From positions 1-27,166 of IMG/VR virus record IMGVR_UViG_3300000956_000053: a stretch of 27,166 bases of DNA; one strand, given 5' to 3'. Under the pieces are notes generated by a model, which saw only the letters and a program-made list of their open reading frames with translations, did not search any database and was not told where the DNA came from. This DNA comes from a virus. A program made the translations under genes and the position numbers. Positions 13,099-21,526 of the stretch are shown here, piece by piece; position 1 is the stretch's first letter; the number at the start of each line of letters is the position of its first letter.

Positions 13099-15303
13099 AT
13101 GTTACGCCTTGATGCGGCTCTCAAGACCAAGCTGCAGAATACCTTGGCACCCCTAACCCTTCAGACATACGATGGGTCTGGCGAGACTACCCACCCCGAT
13201 ATTGTTGACTTTCATCCGGGTACATTTAATGGCTATCGTTTTTGGATGGTTAATACCCCGTACACGAATTTGGATAGTGCTGTAGAGAATCCTTCTGTGT
13301 GGGCTAGTCACGACGGCCTTACATGGGTCGTACCTGCTGGACTTACCAATCCGATCGCACCCAAACCCGTAGGGGCGAGTGACTACAACAGTGATACCGC
13401 CATGGTTTACGATCCCAACATCCAGAAGCTTAGGGTCTACTATCGTCAGAGCGTGGGAGCCCAGGAGCATACTCGGATGCTCGAGTCATCAAATGGTATA
13501 ACCTGGACAGGCGATGCTAATGTTATCGACCACGGAGGTCTTGATAATGTTTCCCCCCAGGTATACATCAAGCCTGATGGCTCTTATGTGATGTGGACGT
13601 TCCGTAATGGTGGCTGCGGTGGAGTTTTCAATGGCATGTACAAGTACACCTCGGCAGATGGCGTAACTTGGGATTCAGGAACGCAGGTAAATATCTGGGG
13701 CTATGGATCTCGGCGCCCATGGCATTTCAATATTAAGCCCTACGGGAATAGATTTGTCGGAGTTGTAGGTACGCATACTGGAGACTGTACGTCAAACCAG
13801 AAGGTATTTCTCATGCAGAGTACTAACCTTGAAGGAACCGATTTCTTCATCAGTGAGCAACCGATGGTCGTGCCGGGTGGTTCCCAGTCGTGGGACTCAA
13901 CCAATCTGTATCAATCTTGCCTGCTGCATACGCCGGAAGGTTGGCGTCTTTGGTATACGGGTCGATACGACAACGGATCGGTGAATGTCACTAAGATGGG
14001 CCACATCTTGATGCCCAGTCTGAATCGGCGCACCCCTCGGGCGGCTGGCACCTCGCTTAATTTTAATGGCAGTACTCAGTATGTCCGGATTACCCACGCC
14101 GCCCCGATCAATGTTGGCGCTGTTGGGCAGAGTTATTGGGCCTCGCTATGGTTCAGGACACCTCACCAGACCACCGCTTTATCACTTTTGGAGAAGTGGT
14201 TTGCTGGTAGTGGGGCGTATCCGCTGGCGATTAGGACTGATACATTAGGGCGAATTACGGCAAAAATTTATGATGGCACCAACAACCCGTCTGCGCTAAC
14301 AAATATATCGTTCCTAGATGGTAGGTGGCATAATCTGGTATTTGTGCGGGACACAAGTGCCGACAAGCTTTATCTGTATGTTGATGGTGTCATGGAAAAA
14401 AGTGTTACCGATAGTACTACTGCCAGTTGTGTAAACAGTAATGATCTCATGATCGGTGCTCGCAACACGTCCACTGCATTCTATCGTGGCCTGCTGAAGA
14501 ATGTTCGTCTTGGTACGGGGGCGCCTTCGCCAAGCGATGTAGCCGCACTTTTCCGCAAGGGCACGGTTCCCAGTGGTCTTGTCGGAGAGTGGTTATTTGA
14601 CGAGGGCAGCGGTACGACTGCCAATGATACGTCGGGCAACGCTAACAACGGCGTTATCACAGGCGCCACATACAGTACACACAGTCCATTTGGGGTCCGG
14701 TCGGTGGCCGGTACGCGCACGAGGACGGGAGACCCCTTGTCCATTCTGGACACCTTTACACGAGCGGACAATGCGGCGGCCCTGGGCACTACGGAGAGCG
14801 GCAATAAGGTCTGGAATTCTGTGAATGGCACTTGGGCTGTTTTGTCCAACAAGGCGAGGGTATCATCCGCTACGTCGAACTCGTGCGTCGTCGTGGACTC
14901 AGGTACACCAGATGTTGATATTACGGTAGTAATGGATACCTATGGTACGGGTTCAAGCGAGTCGGCTATTTATTTCCGGGTAGTGGATGTGGATAACTGT
15001 TTCCGATTGATCCGCAGCGGCACGAGTTTTATCCTCCAGCGTCGGCGATTGGCCGCCAACACCAACCTCGGGACTACGACTGAGACCTTTGCTAACGGCG
15101 ATACATGGAGAGTAGTGGTTCGCGGTTCGATTATTAAGTGCTACTTGAATGGAGTCCTCAAGATATCGAAAGCGGATCCTCACTTTAACGCTATTACCAA
15201 TCATGGGTTTGGAGGGGGCTCTGCTACCGGTATCACTACCGCCCGGTTTGATGGAGTTGCCATACTGTCTTCGCGCGCAGCCGAGACAAGGATTGCGGTA
15301 TGA
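13099..15303 (+). CDS. large glycan-targeting protein: propeller plus LamG domains
   Basis: A 734-residue multidomain protein, probably on the virion surface. Residues about 20-310 carry repeated W-x-S-x-D-G-x-x-W strands (VWASHDGLTW, MLESSNGITW, YTSADGVTW, WRLWYTG) as in five-bladed beta-propeller glycosidases (GH32/43 type). Residues about 315-535 form a LamG/concanavalin-like domain (LNFNGSTQYVRI, DGRWHNLVFVRD, LYLYVDGV, GLVGEWLFDEGSG). Residues about 548-734 form a second jelly-roll-like domain (ILDTFTRADNA, NGTWAVLSNKARV, DTWRVVVRGSIIKCYLNGV). I infer a receptor-binding or sugar-cleaving protein; catalytic residues cannot be assigned. AGGAGG five bases upstream sets the start. Confidence 0.75.
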   Translation: MLRLDAALKTKLQNTLAPLTLQTYDGSGETTHPDIVDFHPGTFNGYRFWMVNTPYTNLDSAVENPSVWASHDGLTWVVPAGLTNPIAPKPVGASDYNSDTAMVYDPNIQKLRVYYRQSVGAQEHTRMLESSNGITWTGDANVIDHGGLDNVSPQVYIKPDGSYVMWTFRNGGCGGVFNGMYKYTSADGVTWDSGTQVNIWGYGSRRPWHFNIKPYGNRFVGVVGTHTGDCTSNQKVFLMQSTNLEGTDFFISEQPMVVPGGSQSWDSTNLYQSCLLHTPEGWRLWYTGRYDNGSVNVTKMGHILMPSLNRRTPRAAGTSLNFNGSTQYVRITHAAPINVGAVGQSYWASLWFRTPHQTTALSLLEKWFAGSGAYPLAIRTDTLGRITAKIYDGTNNPSALTNISFLDGRWHNLVFVRDTSADKLYLYVDGVMEKSVTDSTTASCVNSNDLMIGARNTSTAFYRGLLKNVRLGTGAPSPSDVAALFRKGTVPSGLVGEWLFDEGSGTTANDTSGNANNGVITGATYSTHSPFGVRSVAGTRTRTGDPLSILDTFTRADNAAALGTTESGNKVWNSVNGTWAVLSNKARVSSATSNSCVVVDSGTPDVDITVVMDTYGTGSSESAIYFRVVDVDNCFRLIRSGTSFILQRRRLAANTNLGTTTETFANGDTWRVVVRGSIIKCYLNGVLKISKADPHFNAITNHGFGGGSATGITTARFDGVAILSSRAAETRIAV

Positions 15304-15331
15304 TGAATACTAATAAGAAAGCGACAAATTA

Positions 15332-15874
15332 ATGGCAGCTACAGTATTAATTCGCCGTCTAACTGGTGCTGGCCCCACGCTGACCGACATTACGTCGATT
15401 AATACGCGAGCCAACGCTGAAGATGCGCACACAACTGCAGGTACCTCCAACTCGATCCTGGTACCTTCGGCGGGCACAAATTATTCTTACTGGGTAACGA
15501 CTCGCCTTGATGTAACAGCTATCACGGCTGGTACGGTCAACAACATCAAATGGTATACGGATGGCGCCAACAACCTCGGCACCGGCGTCACCATGAAGAT
15601 GAACACTGCCTCGAGCTACGTTCAGGCCACCGGCACCGCTGGTACGTCCGGAACTCAGCTCACCACCGGCAACCACGCTGGTCTTGCAGGCGCGCCCACA
15701 GATGCCTTCGCGTTTACTAGTGGGTCGCCGAAGTCTGTTTCGGGAACCACCTCCTCGGTCAGCTCTACTTTCGCTGATATGGTGGTTTATCAGATCGAGG
15801 TTGGCACCACAGCCGCTGCAGGGGCTACCGGCAGTGAGACGTTGACCTGGCAATATGACGATACGAGTTCGTAA
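15332..15874 (+). CDS. beta-rich virion-type protein, 180 aa
   Basis: No family is recognised. The protein is rich in Thr, Ala, Gly and Ser with alternating strands (LTDITSINTRANAEDAH, YSYWVTTRLDVTAITAG, NNIKWYTDGANNLGTG) and ends with ETLTWQYDDTSS, a pattern shared by many phage surface proteins. It lies between the propeller protein and a small barrel protein. No clear ribosome binding site precedes the ATG. The next gene's ribosome binding site overlaps its stop. Confidence 0.65.
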   Translation: MAATVLIRRLTGAGPTLTDITSINTRANAEDAHTTAGTSNSILVPSAGTNYSYWVTTRLDVTAITAGTVNNIKWYTDGANNLGTGVTMKMNTASSYVQATGTAGTSGTQLTTGNHAGLAGAPTDAFAFTSGSPKSVSGTTSSVSSTFADMVVYQIEVGTTAAAGATGSETLTWQYDDTSS

Positions 15875-15884
15875 GGAGAAAATG

Positions 15885-16157
15885 ATGGATAACCTAGACT
15901 CAATAAAATATAAGCGCGGTCAGAGGGTGCGTATCCTCGTTGGACTCGAAGAGGGCAAGATCGCTACCGGGACCATTCGCATTCTCAACGATCCGAAAGA
16001 AGATCCCGGTCATCAGATCGGTGTTGAACTTGACGAGCCGGTACGTTATGGACACTCTCTTGAAGGTGAGCTACCACGAGAGGTCGTTGATCCGAAGACT
16101 CATGTGACTGTTGGGCGCGGCTGGTGGACTCTTCCCCAATATATTGAACCGCTGTAA
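15885..16157 (+). CDS. small SH3/CAP-Gly-like barrel protein
   Basis: 90 residues from the ATG at 15885, six bases after AAGGAG (15873-15878); the adjacent ATG at 15882 is also possible. The sequence reads GQRVRILVGLEEGKIATGTI, then IGVELDEPVRYGHSLEGE and a GRGWWTLPQYIEPL ending. A strand-turn-strand start, the GVELDEP phrase and a closing Gly-aromatic strand recall CAP-Gly and KOW/SH3-like small barrels. This is a similarity of pattern only, and the partner is unknown. It could be an accessory head or tail protein or an intracellular binding protein. Confidence 0.6.
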   Translation: MDNLDSIKYKRGQRVRILVGLEEGKIATGTIRILNDPKEDPGHQIGVELDEPVRYGHSLEGELPREVVDPKTHVTVGRGWWTLPQYIEPL

Positions 16158-16158
16158 A

Positions 16159-16188
16159 GTTAGTCCATTGACTAATTTAGTATAACTT
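16159..16188. promoter_or_regulatory. inverted repeat and -10 box before the gene at 16204/16234
   Basis: TTAGTC (16160-16165) and GACTAA (16170-16175) form a perfect six-bp inverted repeat, extended by flanking pairs to about nine with a G-T. A -10-like TATAACTT (16181-16188) follows, without a clear -35 box at normal spacing. It could be an operator overlapping a promoter or a weak hairpin. Confidence 0.35.
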
Positions 16189-16195
16189 GGCCGAG

Positions 16196-16238
16196 GCAAT
16201 ACAATGCCGAGGAAGCCAGAAAGGTGCAATACAATGCC
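16196..16238 (+). repeat. 30-bp-spaced direct repeat containing two in-frame starts
   Basis: GCAATACAATGCC occurs at 16196-16208 and again at 16226-16238. Each copy includes an ATG (16204 and 16234) in the same frame, so the start region of this gene was apparently duplicated. GAGG precedes the first ATG and AAAGG the second. Confidence 0.6.
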
Positions 16239-16668
16239 AAATACAAATTCACCCACACCGGAAGAGACTATTATCCGATTGCAAGACCGCTTTATGTGGC
16301 TCGCAATATATGAGGATGGTAGTTTTTTGCGCCAGATTGACGAAGACGGCACAAAGCATGGTTATGGCGATATTGACCGTGATTCTCTCATATCATTTCG
16401 GTTAATAACTCCGGCCGGAAATCTTATTTTTGCGGCTAATTTTGAACTAGGTGAGGGCAAGAATCTGGTATGGCGCCGTCGTGTAGCTAAGCGCCAAGAT
16501 CAAGAGGGTGCTATTGCGGTCCATTTAGTTGGGCATAAGGGACGATATGTCGCTATGATAATGCAGGACGGGGCGTCTATACTGTTTAACAATTTTAAGT
16601 CGGACGATGCTCTGCTAAACTTTCCGCAACATAATGAAAGCGAAGGCGAAGTTGAGTGGGTAGAATGA
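16204..16668 (+). CDS. hypothetical protein, 154 aa (144 aa from second start)
   Basis: Function unknown. After a short variable head the body begins PEETIIRLQDRFMWLAIYEDG and continues with a GYGDIDRDSLISFRLI segment, a FAANFELGEGKNLVWRRRVA strand-turn-strand and an acidic ending. The WLAIYEDGS...YGDIDR...F wording resembles small phage proteins that I cannot name. Two starts inside a duplicated element are possible; the downstream ATG at 16234 has AAAGG nine bases away and loses only MPRKPERCNT. Its TGA overlaps the ATG of the next mini-gene. Confidence 0.65.
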   Translation: MPRKPERCNTMPNTNSPTPEETIIRLQDRFMWLAIYEDGSFLRQIDEDGTKHGYGDIDRDSLISFRLITPAGNLIFAANFELGEGKNLVWRRRVAKRQDQEGAIAVHLVGHKGRYVAMIMQDGASILFNNFKSDDALLNFPQHNESEGEVEWVE

Positions 16669-16796
16669 AGTTAAAATCTAGCCATTTTGAGCCGCATAGA
16701 ATCTATTTTTATTGCATAGATGGACACGACATCGGATATTTAATTGACGCCCTCACAGCGCCTTACAGTACGCGTAGGAGGCTGCTTCAGGAATAA
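16665..16796 (+). CDS. 43-residue mini-protein
   Basis: An ATG overlapping the preceding stop (ATGA) opens a 43-codon frame that fills nearly all the gap before the next gene. The product starts MKLKSSHFEPHRIYFYCIDG, continues HDIGYLIDALTAPYSTRR and ends RLLQE. The IYFYCIDGHDIGYLIDAL part looks like a strand and helix, so this is more protein-like than a random frame. Start-stop overlap and exact fit between neighbours support it; no ribosome binding site is seen, so coupled translation is assumed. The role is unknown. Confidence 0.55.
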   Translation: MKLKSSHFEPHRIYFYCIDGHDIGYLIDALTAPYSTRRRLLQE

Positions 16797-16799
16797 TCT

Positions 16800-17882
16800 A
16801 TGGGATTCACTCGCTCACAGATAAAGAAGAATACTATTGGGCCCACTCCTGGCACTGCAGTGGCCGTTACGCTCGACAGCTCGACTACTAGTGGAAGGGC
16901 TGTCGTGGTGCGCGTGGCCGTATTCAATGGGCATGTTACGAGTGTTACCGACAACAAGGGCAATACTTTTACGAAGATTGGCGAGAAAATTAATGCCCCT
17001 CTCAATAAGTACGTCACCATATGGCTAGCCTATAATATCACCGGAGGGGCTAGCCACCAGATAACGATGAACCAGCCCACAAATAATGGTCTGGATTACA
17101 TCATCGAGGAATGGAACGGGGTGGGGACTCTCAGCCCCTTTGACAAGAATGCTGATGCTACGGGAACTGGGTTTTCGCCGAGCTCCGGAAATACGGCCAC
17201 CACCAGTACGCCTAACCAGCTCGTCTTGGGTACCATGTTCTCCGATGGGTTTGATACTAATTTTGATTCGTATCCTATTTCTGCCGGATCGGGCTTCAGT
17301 AATTATGAGGCGCATGTTCCGGCGGCAGGGCAGATCCTTTCTAGTGAAAGCAAGGAGGTGTCGGCTACAGGAGCGCAGGCGGCTACATTTACTATTGGTA
17401 CCGGGTCGGGCGTATCGAGTACTCCAGGGTGGGCAATCATAGTCTCGACCCTGAACGCCTCTCGCATCAAGACGCACACCACGGATGCAATGAAGCACGT
17501 TCGTCCTACGCGAACCCACACCACGGATGCCAATAAGCGTCGAGCTACATTGCGCACTCACACCACTAGCGCCTTTATTGGTTTTCAGCGTCGCCATACT
17601 ACCGACGCTTTGAAACGTAAAAATTTCACTCTTGCTCATATTACTGATGGATTCAAGAAAAATGTTCTTATACGGCTACACACTACCGATGCGAGGATTG
17701 TGCGTCGCTCCACAAAGACTCATACCGTCGACGCTCTTAAGCGAATAAGCCCAACTCGGCAGCATACAACTGATGCGCATATCCGGCTTCTTCGCCGAGT
17801 CAAACCCATCATTCAAAGTGTGACGGCTAACAAGCCTCCATTTAAGGGCGCCGGAAATGACAAACCCCGCATGAGGCGCTAG
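16800..17882 (+). CDS. virion-type protein with eight HTTDA repeats
   Basis: 360 residues. Residues about 10-220 form a beta domain seen in many exported phage and bacterial proteins (VVVRVAVFNGHVTSVTDNKG, TIWLAYNITGGASHQITM, DYIIEEWNGVG, GWAIIVSTLNA). Residues 226-335 are eight tandem copies of a 14-residue unit starting HTTDA (variants HTTSA, HITDG, HTVDA; one copy has 12 residues), rich in Lys and Arg. A basic tail follows (ANKPPFKGAGNDKPRMRR). The repeats may bind DNA, RNA or a negatively charged surface, or act as a fibre spacer; this is inference. No strong ribosome binding site. Confidence 0.7.
   Translation: MGFTRSQIKKNTIGPTPGTAVAVTLDSSTTSGRAVVVRVAVFNGHVTSVTDNKGNTFTKIGEKINAPLNKYVTIWLAYNITGGASHQITMNQPTNNGLDYIIEEWNGVGTLSPFDKNADATGTGFSPSSGNTATTSTPNQLVLGTMFSDGFDTNFDSYPISAGSGFSNYEAHVPAAGQILSSESKEVSATGAQAATFTIGTGSGVSSTPGWAIIVSTLNASRIKTHTTDAMKHVRPTRTHTTDANKRRATLRTHTTSAFIGFQRRHTTDALKRKNFTLAHITDGFKKNVLIRLHTTDARIVRRSTKTHTVDALKRISPTRQHTTDAHIRLLRRVKPIIQSVTANKPPFKGAGNDKPRMRR
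17475..17804 (+). repeat. coding tandem repeat, 42-bp period
   Basis: Eight units of 42 bases (one of 36) encode the HTTDA repeat. The first two units share CACACCACGGATGC exactly; later units keep the protein pattern but drift in DNA, which points to old duplication followed by selection on the peptide. Confidence 0.7.
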
Positions 17883-17905
17883 AATATAACCAGAAGGACA
17901 TCGTA

Positions 17906-19078
17906 ATGCTAGTCAAGATCTACAATCCAGAAACCAAGGATCTCGAGCGCAGTTACTTGGCGGAGTATACCGATGAGGGCGCTACTACTATTGAGCTGAA
18001 AAACAATGAGAGTTTCGCTGCTGGGCAGGCAATACTGATCGGTCAGGCGGGCAACGAACGTAGCGAAGTAGCTGAGACTGATGGCGTGACAGGTAGTACT
18101 ACTGTCACCTTGGATGGTACGACTGAGCTGCCTCACAACGCTGATGATCCGGTATATGTTCTCGAATTCGATCAGGTAAAGATTTATCGTGCGGTGAGTA
18201 TTGCAGGCACCTATAACCTGATTGACACCATAGATCTTAGGTATAGTGATCCTCAAGGTATTACCAGATACGATGACCCGACGGGTCTGTCGTCAAGTTA
18301 TTATAAGATTAAGAACTATAACTCGGTTGAGGACGAAGAGAGCGAGTTTTCTGATCCGATACCGGCTACTGGCTATCCTGAAGACAGTTTGGGATATGTA
18401 GTGGATCAGGTGGTCCGTGAGGTTCATGACACCGGGTTTTCTGTTCTCTCCATTGATGACTATATTGCTATAGCACAGGAAGTTGGCGATGATCTCCTAA
18501 CTCAATCGCATCGCCCTTATCGTTTCCAGAAGACACATGAACTGTTGGACACTGTGGCGGATCAGAATTATGTTGCCTTGCCAGCAAATCTATGGAAGTT
18601 TGATTTCTTGAAATACACCTATACCGTTGGTGGATATTCCAGAAAATATGAGCCGGACATGTATGATTTGGAGGATTGGATAGATCGTTTTGAGAATAGT
18701 TCGTGGGCGTCAAACGATGAGCTCCAGGCGGTAGCCATCGATGAGGAGGAGATGCGACTCTATATCCACCCAAAACCTCGAACTTCACAGACCGGCAAGA
18801 TCCGGCTGCACTTCTACCAGAAAATTCCCACGCTGACTAGTTTGTCGGATACGTTAATTACTCCCAACAAATTGATCTATAAGTATCGCCTCAAGATGGC
18901 GTTCTTCCTAGCCAAATCTGAGGTAGATAATCAGTTCAAGCGAATTGCCGATGACTATGCGACAAAATACGGCAACGAGGTGGTGAAGATGCAGCGTAGC
19001 AATCGTCTCGATACGGGCACCCCCAGGAGTATGCCTAAGCGTCGGATGCCTGGATACAGACGGAGATATACTTTGTGA
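17906..19078 (+). CDS. tail adaptor with N-terminal FN3-like domain
   Basis: 390 residues. The first 90 residues are beta-rich (YTDEGATTIELKNNESFAAG, STTVTLDGTTELPHN); residues about 92-152 resemble a fibronectin type III domain (VKIYRAVSIAGTYNLIDTID, then SSSYYKIKNYNSVEDEESEF). The C-terminal part (155-390) alternates helices and strands and ends in a basic tail (MPKRRMPGYRRRYTL). Its place directly before the nozzle-type protein, with overlapping ends, fits a podovirus head-to-tail adaptor such as the tail tubular A role. Homology is inferred from context. AGAAGGA (17892-17898) lies seven bases before ATG. Confidence 0.6.
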   Translation: MLVKIYNPETKDLERSYLAEYTDEGATTIELKNNESFAAGQAILIGQAGNERSEVAETDGVTGSTTVTLDGTTELPHNADDPVYVLEFDQVKIYRAVSIAGTYNLIDTIDLRYSDPQGITRYDDPTGLSSSYYKIKNYNSVEDEESEFSDPIPATGYPEDSLGYVVDQVVREVHDTGFSVLSIDDYIAIAQEVGDDLLTQSHRPYRFQKTHELLDTVADQNYVALPANLWKFDFLKYTYTVGGYSRKYEPDMYDLEDWIDRFENSSWASNDELQAVAIDEEEMRLYIHPKPRTSQTGKIRLHFYQKIPTLTSLSDTLITPNKLIYKYRLKMAFFLAKSEVDNQFKRIADDYATKYGNEVVKMQRSNRLDTGTPRSMPKRRMPGYRRRYTL

Positions 19079-21255
19079 ATGTTCGACCCTACCCGCAACT
19101 AGATTTCAGCGGTGCTATTCAGAATGCATCGAGCTGGTTGGTTAAGCGCCCTAATGAGTTAGTCAACGGGTTTAACGTTGTGTTTAACGATGAGATAGGG
19201 TCCTTCCGACGCCGGTACGGATGCGAGCAGGTGGGCGATGCATTTGCCACAAACAAGACCCCGCGAGGCGGCCACACGGCTCGATTTTCTACGGGCTCTA
19301 TCCGCATGGTTGCTTGCAATAATTCTGGAGACACCTTCACCATTGTGCGGGCCCAGGATCCAGATACGGGTGCTTGGAGCACAATCATTAGCGATTTTCC
19401 GGTAAACTCAGAGGTCTTCTTCTTTGACTATCTGGACGAGGTGTATGTTACTGGGTACGTACGGGCTACCGGCGAGCCGTTAACTCCGCGCAATATTGAC
19501 AATACGCTCAATGTGTCGACCAGCCGGAACATTTTGAATATGCCAGCGGCACATTATATCGCGGAGTGGAATGGAGCTTTGTACGCATGTAACGTCAAAG
19601 TGGGATCGGTGCGCTATCCTGACCGGGCGTACGAGTCATCGCCGCCACTAGGGGCGATCACCTATGTGCGGGCTGACCAGTCTCTTGATGTGGAAGAGAA
19701 TTATGTCCCGACTATGACATCCAATATACTTCCGAGTGGTACCTCATCAGCCTCAAACGAGGTGAATCCAGGTGAGGGTGCCTGGAGAGCATTTGACAAG
19801 GCAGCTACTGAGTGGACCGCTAATGCTACTAGCGGGTGGATCCAGTATGATTTTGGCTCGGGTAATTCCCGAATTGTCACCTCGTACGCAGTAACGGGTG
19901 CCGGAGAGATAAACAGGTCCCCGCATACATTCAACCTAGCCGGTTCAAATAACGGAAGCAGTTGGACTACTTTAGATACTCAGACGGCAGTTCCGGCCTG
20001 GACAGCCAGCGAGAGGCGCGTGTATGCATTTTCCAACACCACGGCCTACCGCTACTATCGGGTGACTATATCTTCCAACAAGGGTAACGGTTCATATACG
20101 ACGCTGGGCGAGCTAGAGTTTATTGGTCTGGCTATCTCGACCCCACTGGAAGTTGATTCAGTGCGCTACTTAAAGGCGGGCATGGCTATTGATGTGTACA
20201 CTAAAGGAACCGATACTAAGGTAGCCGATCTTACTATCTTGAGCGTGGATAAGGCTACGGACACTATATATGTGGTAGGACAGGAGCTGTCGTTCGGAGA
20301 CAATGATGAGATTTGGCTAGATGGTCGCAAGGGCAAGCGCACAATATTGTGGAATACCGACTATCCCACAACCGAAGATGCCGAGTTTTTCTTGTCGATG
20401 CCTACTGGTATCGATTCTGATAACGCCATTACTGCTGTGATTAAATCCAATAACCGGCTTGTTCTCTTCGCCAGGAACTCTCGCGCTAAGTTTGACGGGC
20501 AGACCCTCAAGCCAACCGGTGCCGTCGGGTGTATATCAATGCGTACTCTTCAAATCGTAGAGGATGATTGGATGATCTGGCTCGATGCTCGAGGAAATAT
20601 CCATGCTCGTAATGATGCCAGTGGTCAACAGGAGAAGATATCCAAGGCAATCAAGCGGCCTGTAATGCAATATGTTACTCAGGCAGCTCTCGCCGACGCT
20701 TCTGCCGGGGTTATCGATTCCACCTATAAGCTGTATCTGGGTACCGTACAAGGATCCAAGGTTCGCATCTGTTATGATTTTGATTCAAATACTTGGACCA
20801 TTGAGCACTTGGGGCGTGCTGCTAATATCCAGATCACAGATGAATCAACCGGATATGTGAAGCCGTATTTCTTATCTGATGATGGTAAAATATATATCGA
20901 TGAGACAGGTAATACCGATGCCGGATTGACTATTGCTATGGAGGCGGAATCGGGTAAATCAGCTTATGAAGACTACCGGCGCAAGAAGCTTTATGGCTAT
21001 CTGATTTTTTCTGAGAATGCAGCCGGGATGAAGGTGATGGTAGCTGTTGACGGAGATCAGTTTATTACTGTTGGCGAGATCACTGAGAGTGTTCATTGGA
21101 TGCCTATTTCGGAGCAGGCAGATAAAAAGTTGCCGGTAGGGACTGCGATCAATACTAAATTCGCAGGTAGCTTTAAGGGTGATCCGCCTAAAATTGAGGG
21201 CATGATTCCCTATTACGTTCCCCAGGAGGACGTACCAAGTGAACGCGGACGATAA
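19075..21255 (+). CDS. tail nozzle-like protein with inserted discoidin domain
   Basis: 726 residues from a GTG that overlaps the previous TGA. The N-terminus (YPQLDFSGAIQNASSWLVKR, then PNELVNGFNVVFNDEIGSFR) and the long beta-rich body with WLDARGNIHARN match podovirus tail nozzle (tail tubular B) proteins. Between about residues 215 and 353 lies a different module: a TEWTANATSGWIQYDFGSGN core, then FNLAGSNNGSSWTTLDTQ and YRYYRVTISSNKG, the hallmark pattern of F5/8-type C (discoidin) domains that bind sugars or lipids. The insertion suggests the nozzle itself can bind the host surface. The next gene starts inside its last 17 bases. Confidence 0.75.
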   Translation: MNVRPYPQLDFSGAIQNASSWLVKRPNELVNGFNVVFNDEIGSFRRRYGCEQVGDAFATNKTPRGGHTARFSTGSIRMVACNNSGDTFTIVRAQDPDTGAWSTIISDFPVNSEVFFFDYLDEVYVTGYVRATGEPLTPRNIDNTLNVSTSRNILNMPAAHYIAEWNGALYACNVKVGSVRYPDRAYESSPPLGAITYVRADQSLDVEENYVPTMTSNILPSGTSSASNEVNPGEGAWRAFDKAATEWTANATSGWIQYDFGSGNSRIVTSYAVTGAGEINRSPHTFNLAGSNNGSSWTTLDTQTAVPAWTASERRVYAFSNTTAYRYYRVTISSNKGNGSYTTLGELEFIGLAISTPLEVDSVRYLKAGMAIDVYTKGTDTKVADLTILSVDKATDTIYVVGQELSFGDNDEIWLDGRKGKRTILWNTDYPTTEDAEFFLSMPTGIDSDNAITAVIKSNNRLVLFARNSRAKFDGQTLKPTGAVGCISMRTLQIVEDDWMIWLDARGNIHARNDASGQQEKISKAIKRPVMQYVTQAALADASAGVIDSTYKLYLGTVQGSKVRICYDFDSNTWTIEHLGRAANIQITDESTGYVKPYFLSDDGKIYIDETGNTDAGLTIAMEAESGKSAYEDYRRKKLYGYLIFSENAAGMKVMVAVDGDQFITVGEITESVHWMPISEQADKKLPVGTAINTKFAGSFKGDPPKIEGMIPYYVPQEDVPSERGR

Positions 21256-21526
21256 GCGTAACAAATCCTATACCTATTTGGACGCCGGATTTAACGGTTT
21301 CTTTCGCCGTACCCTAGCATCGGACCCTACGCAGAATATTCTTAATTCCTCGGCCCAGGGCGGAAAAGGTAGTCGGGAGATTAACCTGGATGAGGAACAA
21401 TTTGAGGGGTTTATGGGGGACGTTCTGCAAGTAGGCCGTGTCACCATTGACGGTCGGAGAGGGGCGGTCTCTGTGTTCGACGAGAATAAGAACGAGGTAG
21501 GAAGGCTCGGTCCCTACGATGGCTGA
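21239..21526 (+). CDS. small tail-region protein, 95 aa
   Basis: Begins at a GTG inside the last 17 bases of the nozzle gene and ends overlapping the next start, so all three are probably co-translated. The sequence includes YTYLDAGFNGFFRRTLASDP, a charged middle (EEQFEGFMGDVLQVG) and a hairpin-like ending (VTIDGRRGAVSVFDENKNEV and GRLGPYDG). No family is recognised. The position suggests a minor tail or fibre-attachment protein. Confidence 0.65.
   Translation: MNADDKRNKSYTYLDAGFNGFFRRTLASDPTQNILNSSAQGGKGSREINLDEEQFEGFMGDVLQVGRVTIDGRRGAVSVFDENKNEVGRLGPYDG

Noticed and set aside
16712-16740. TTGCAT-17-GATATT as another member of the promoter family
   Set aside because: It lies inside the 43-residue gene, lacks the TTAAGG spacer block at the right place and has a weak -10 box.
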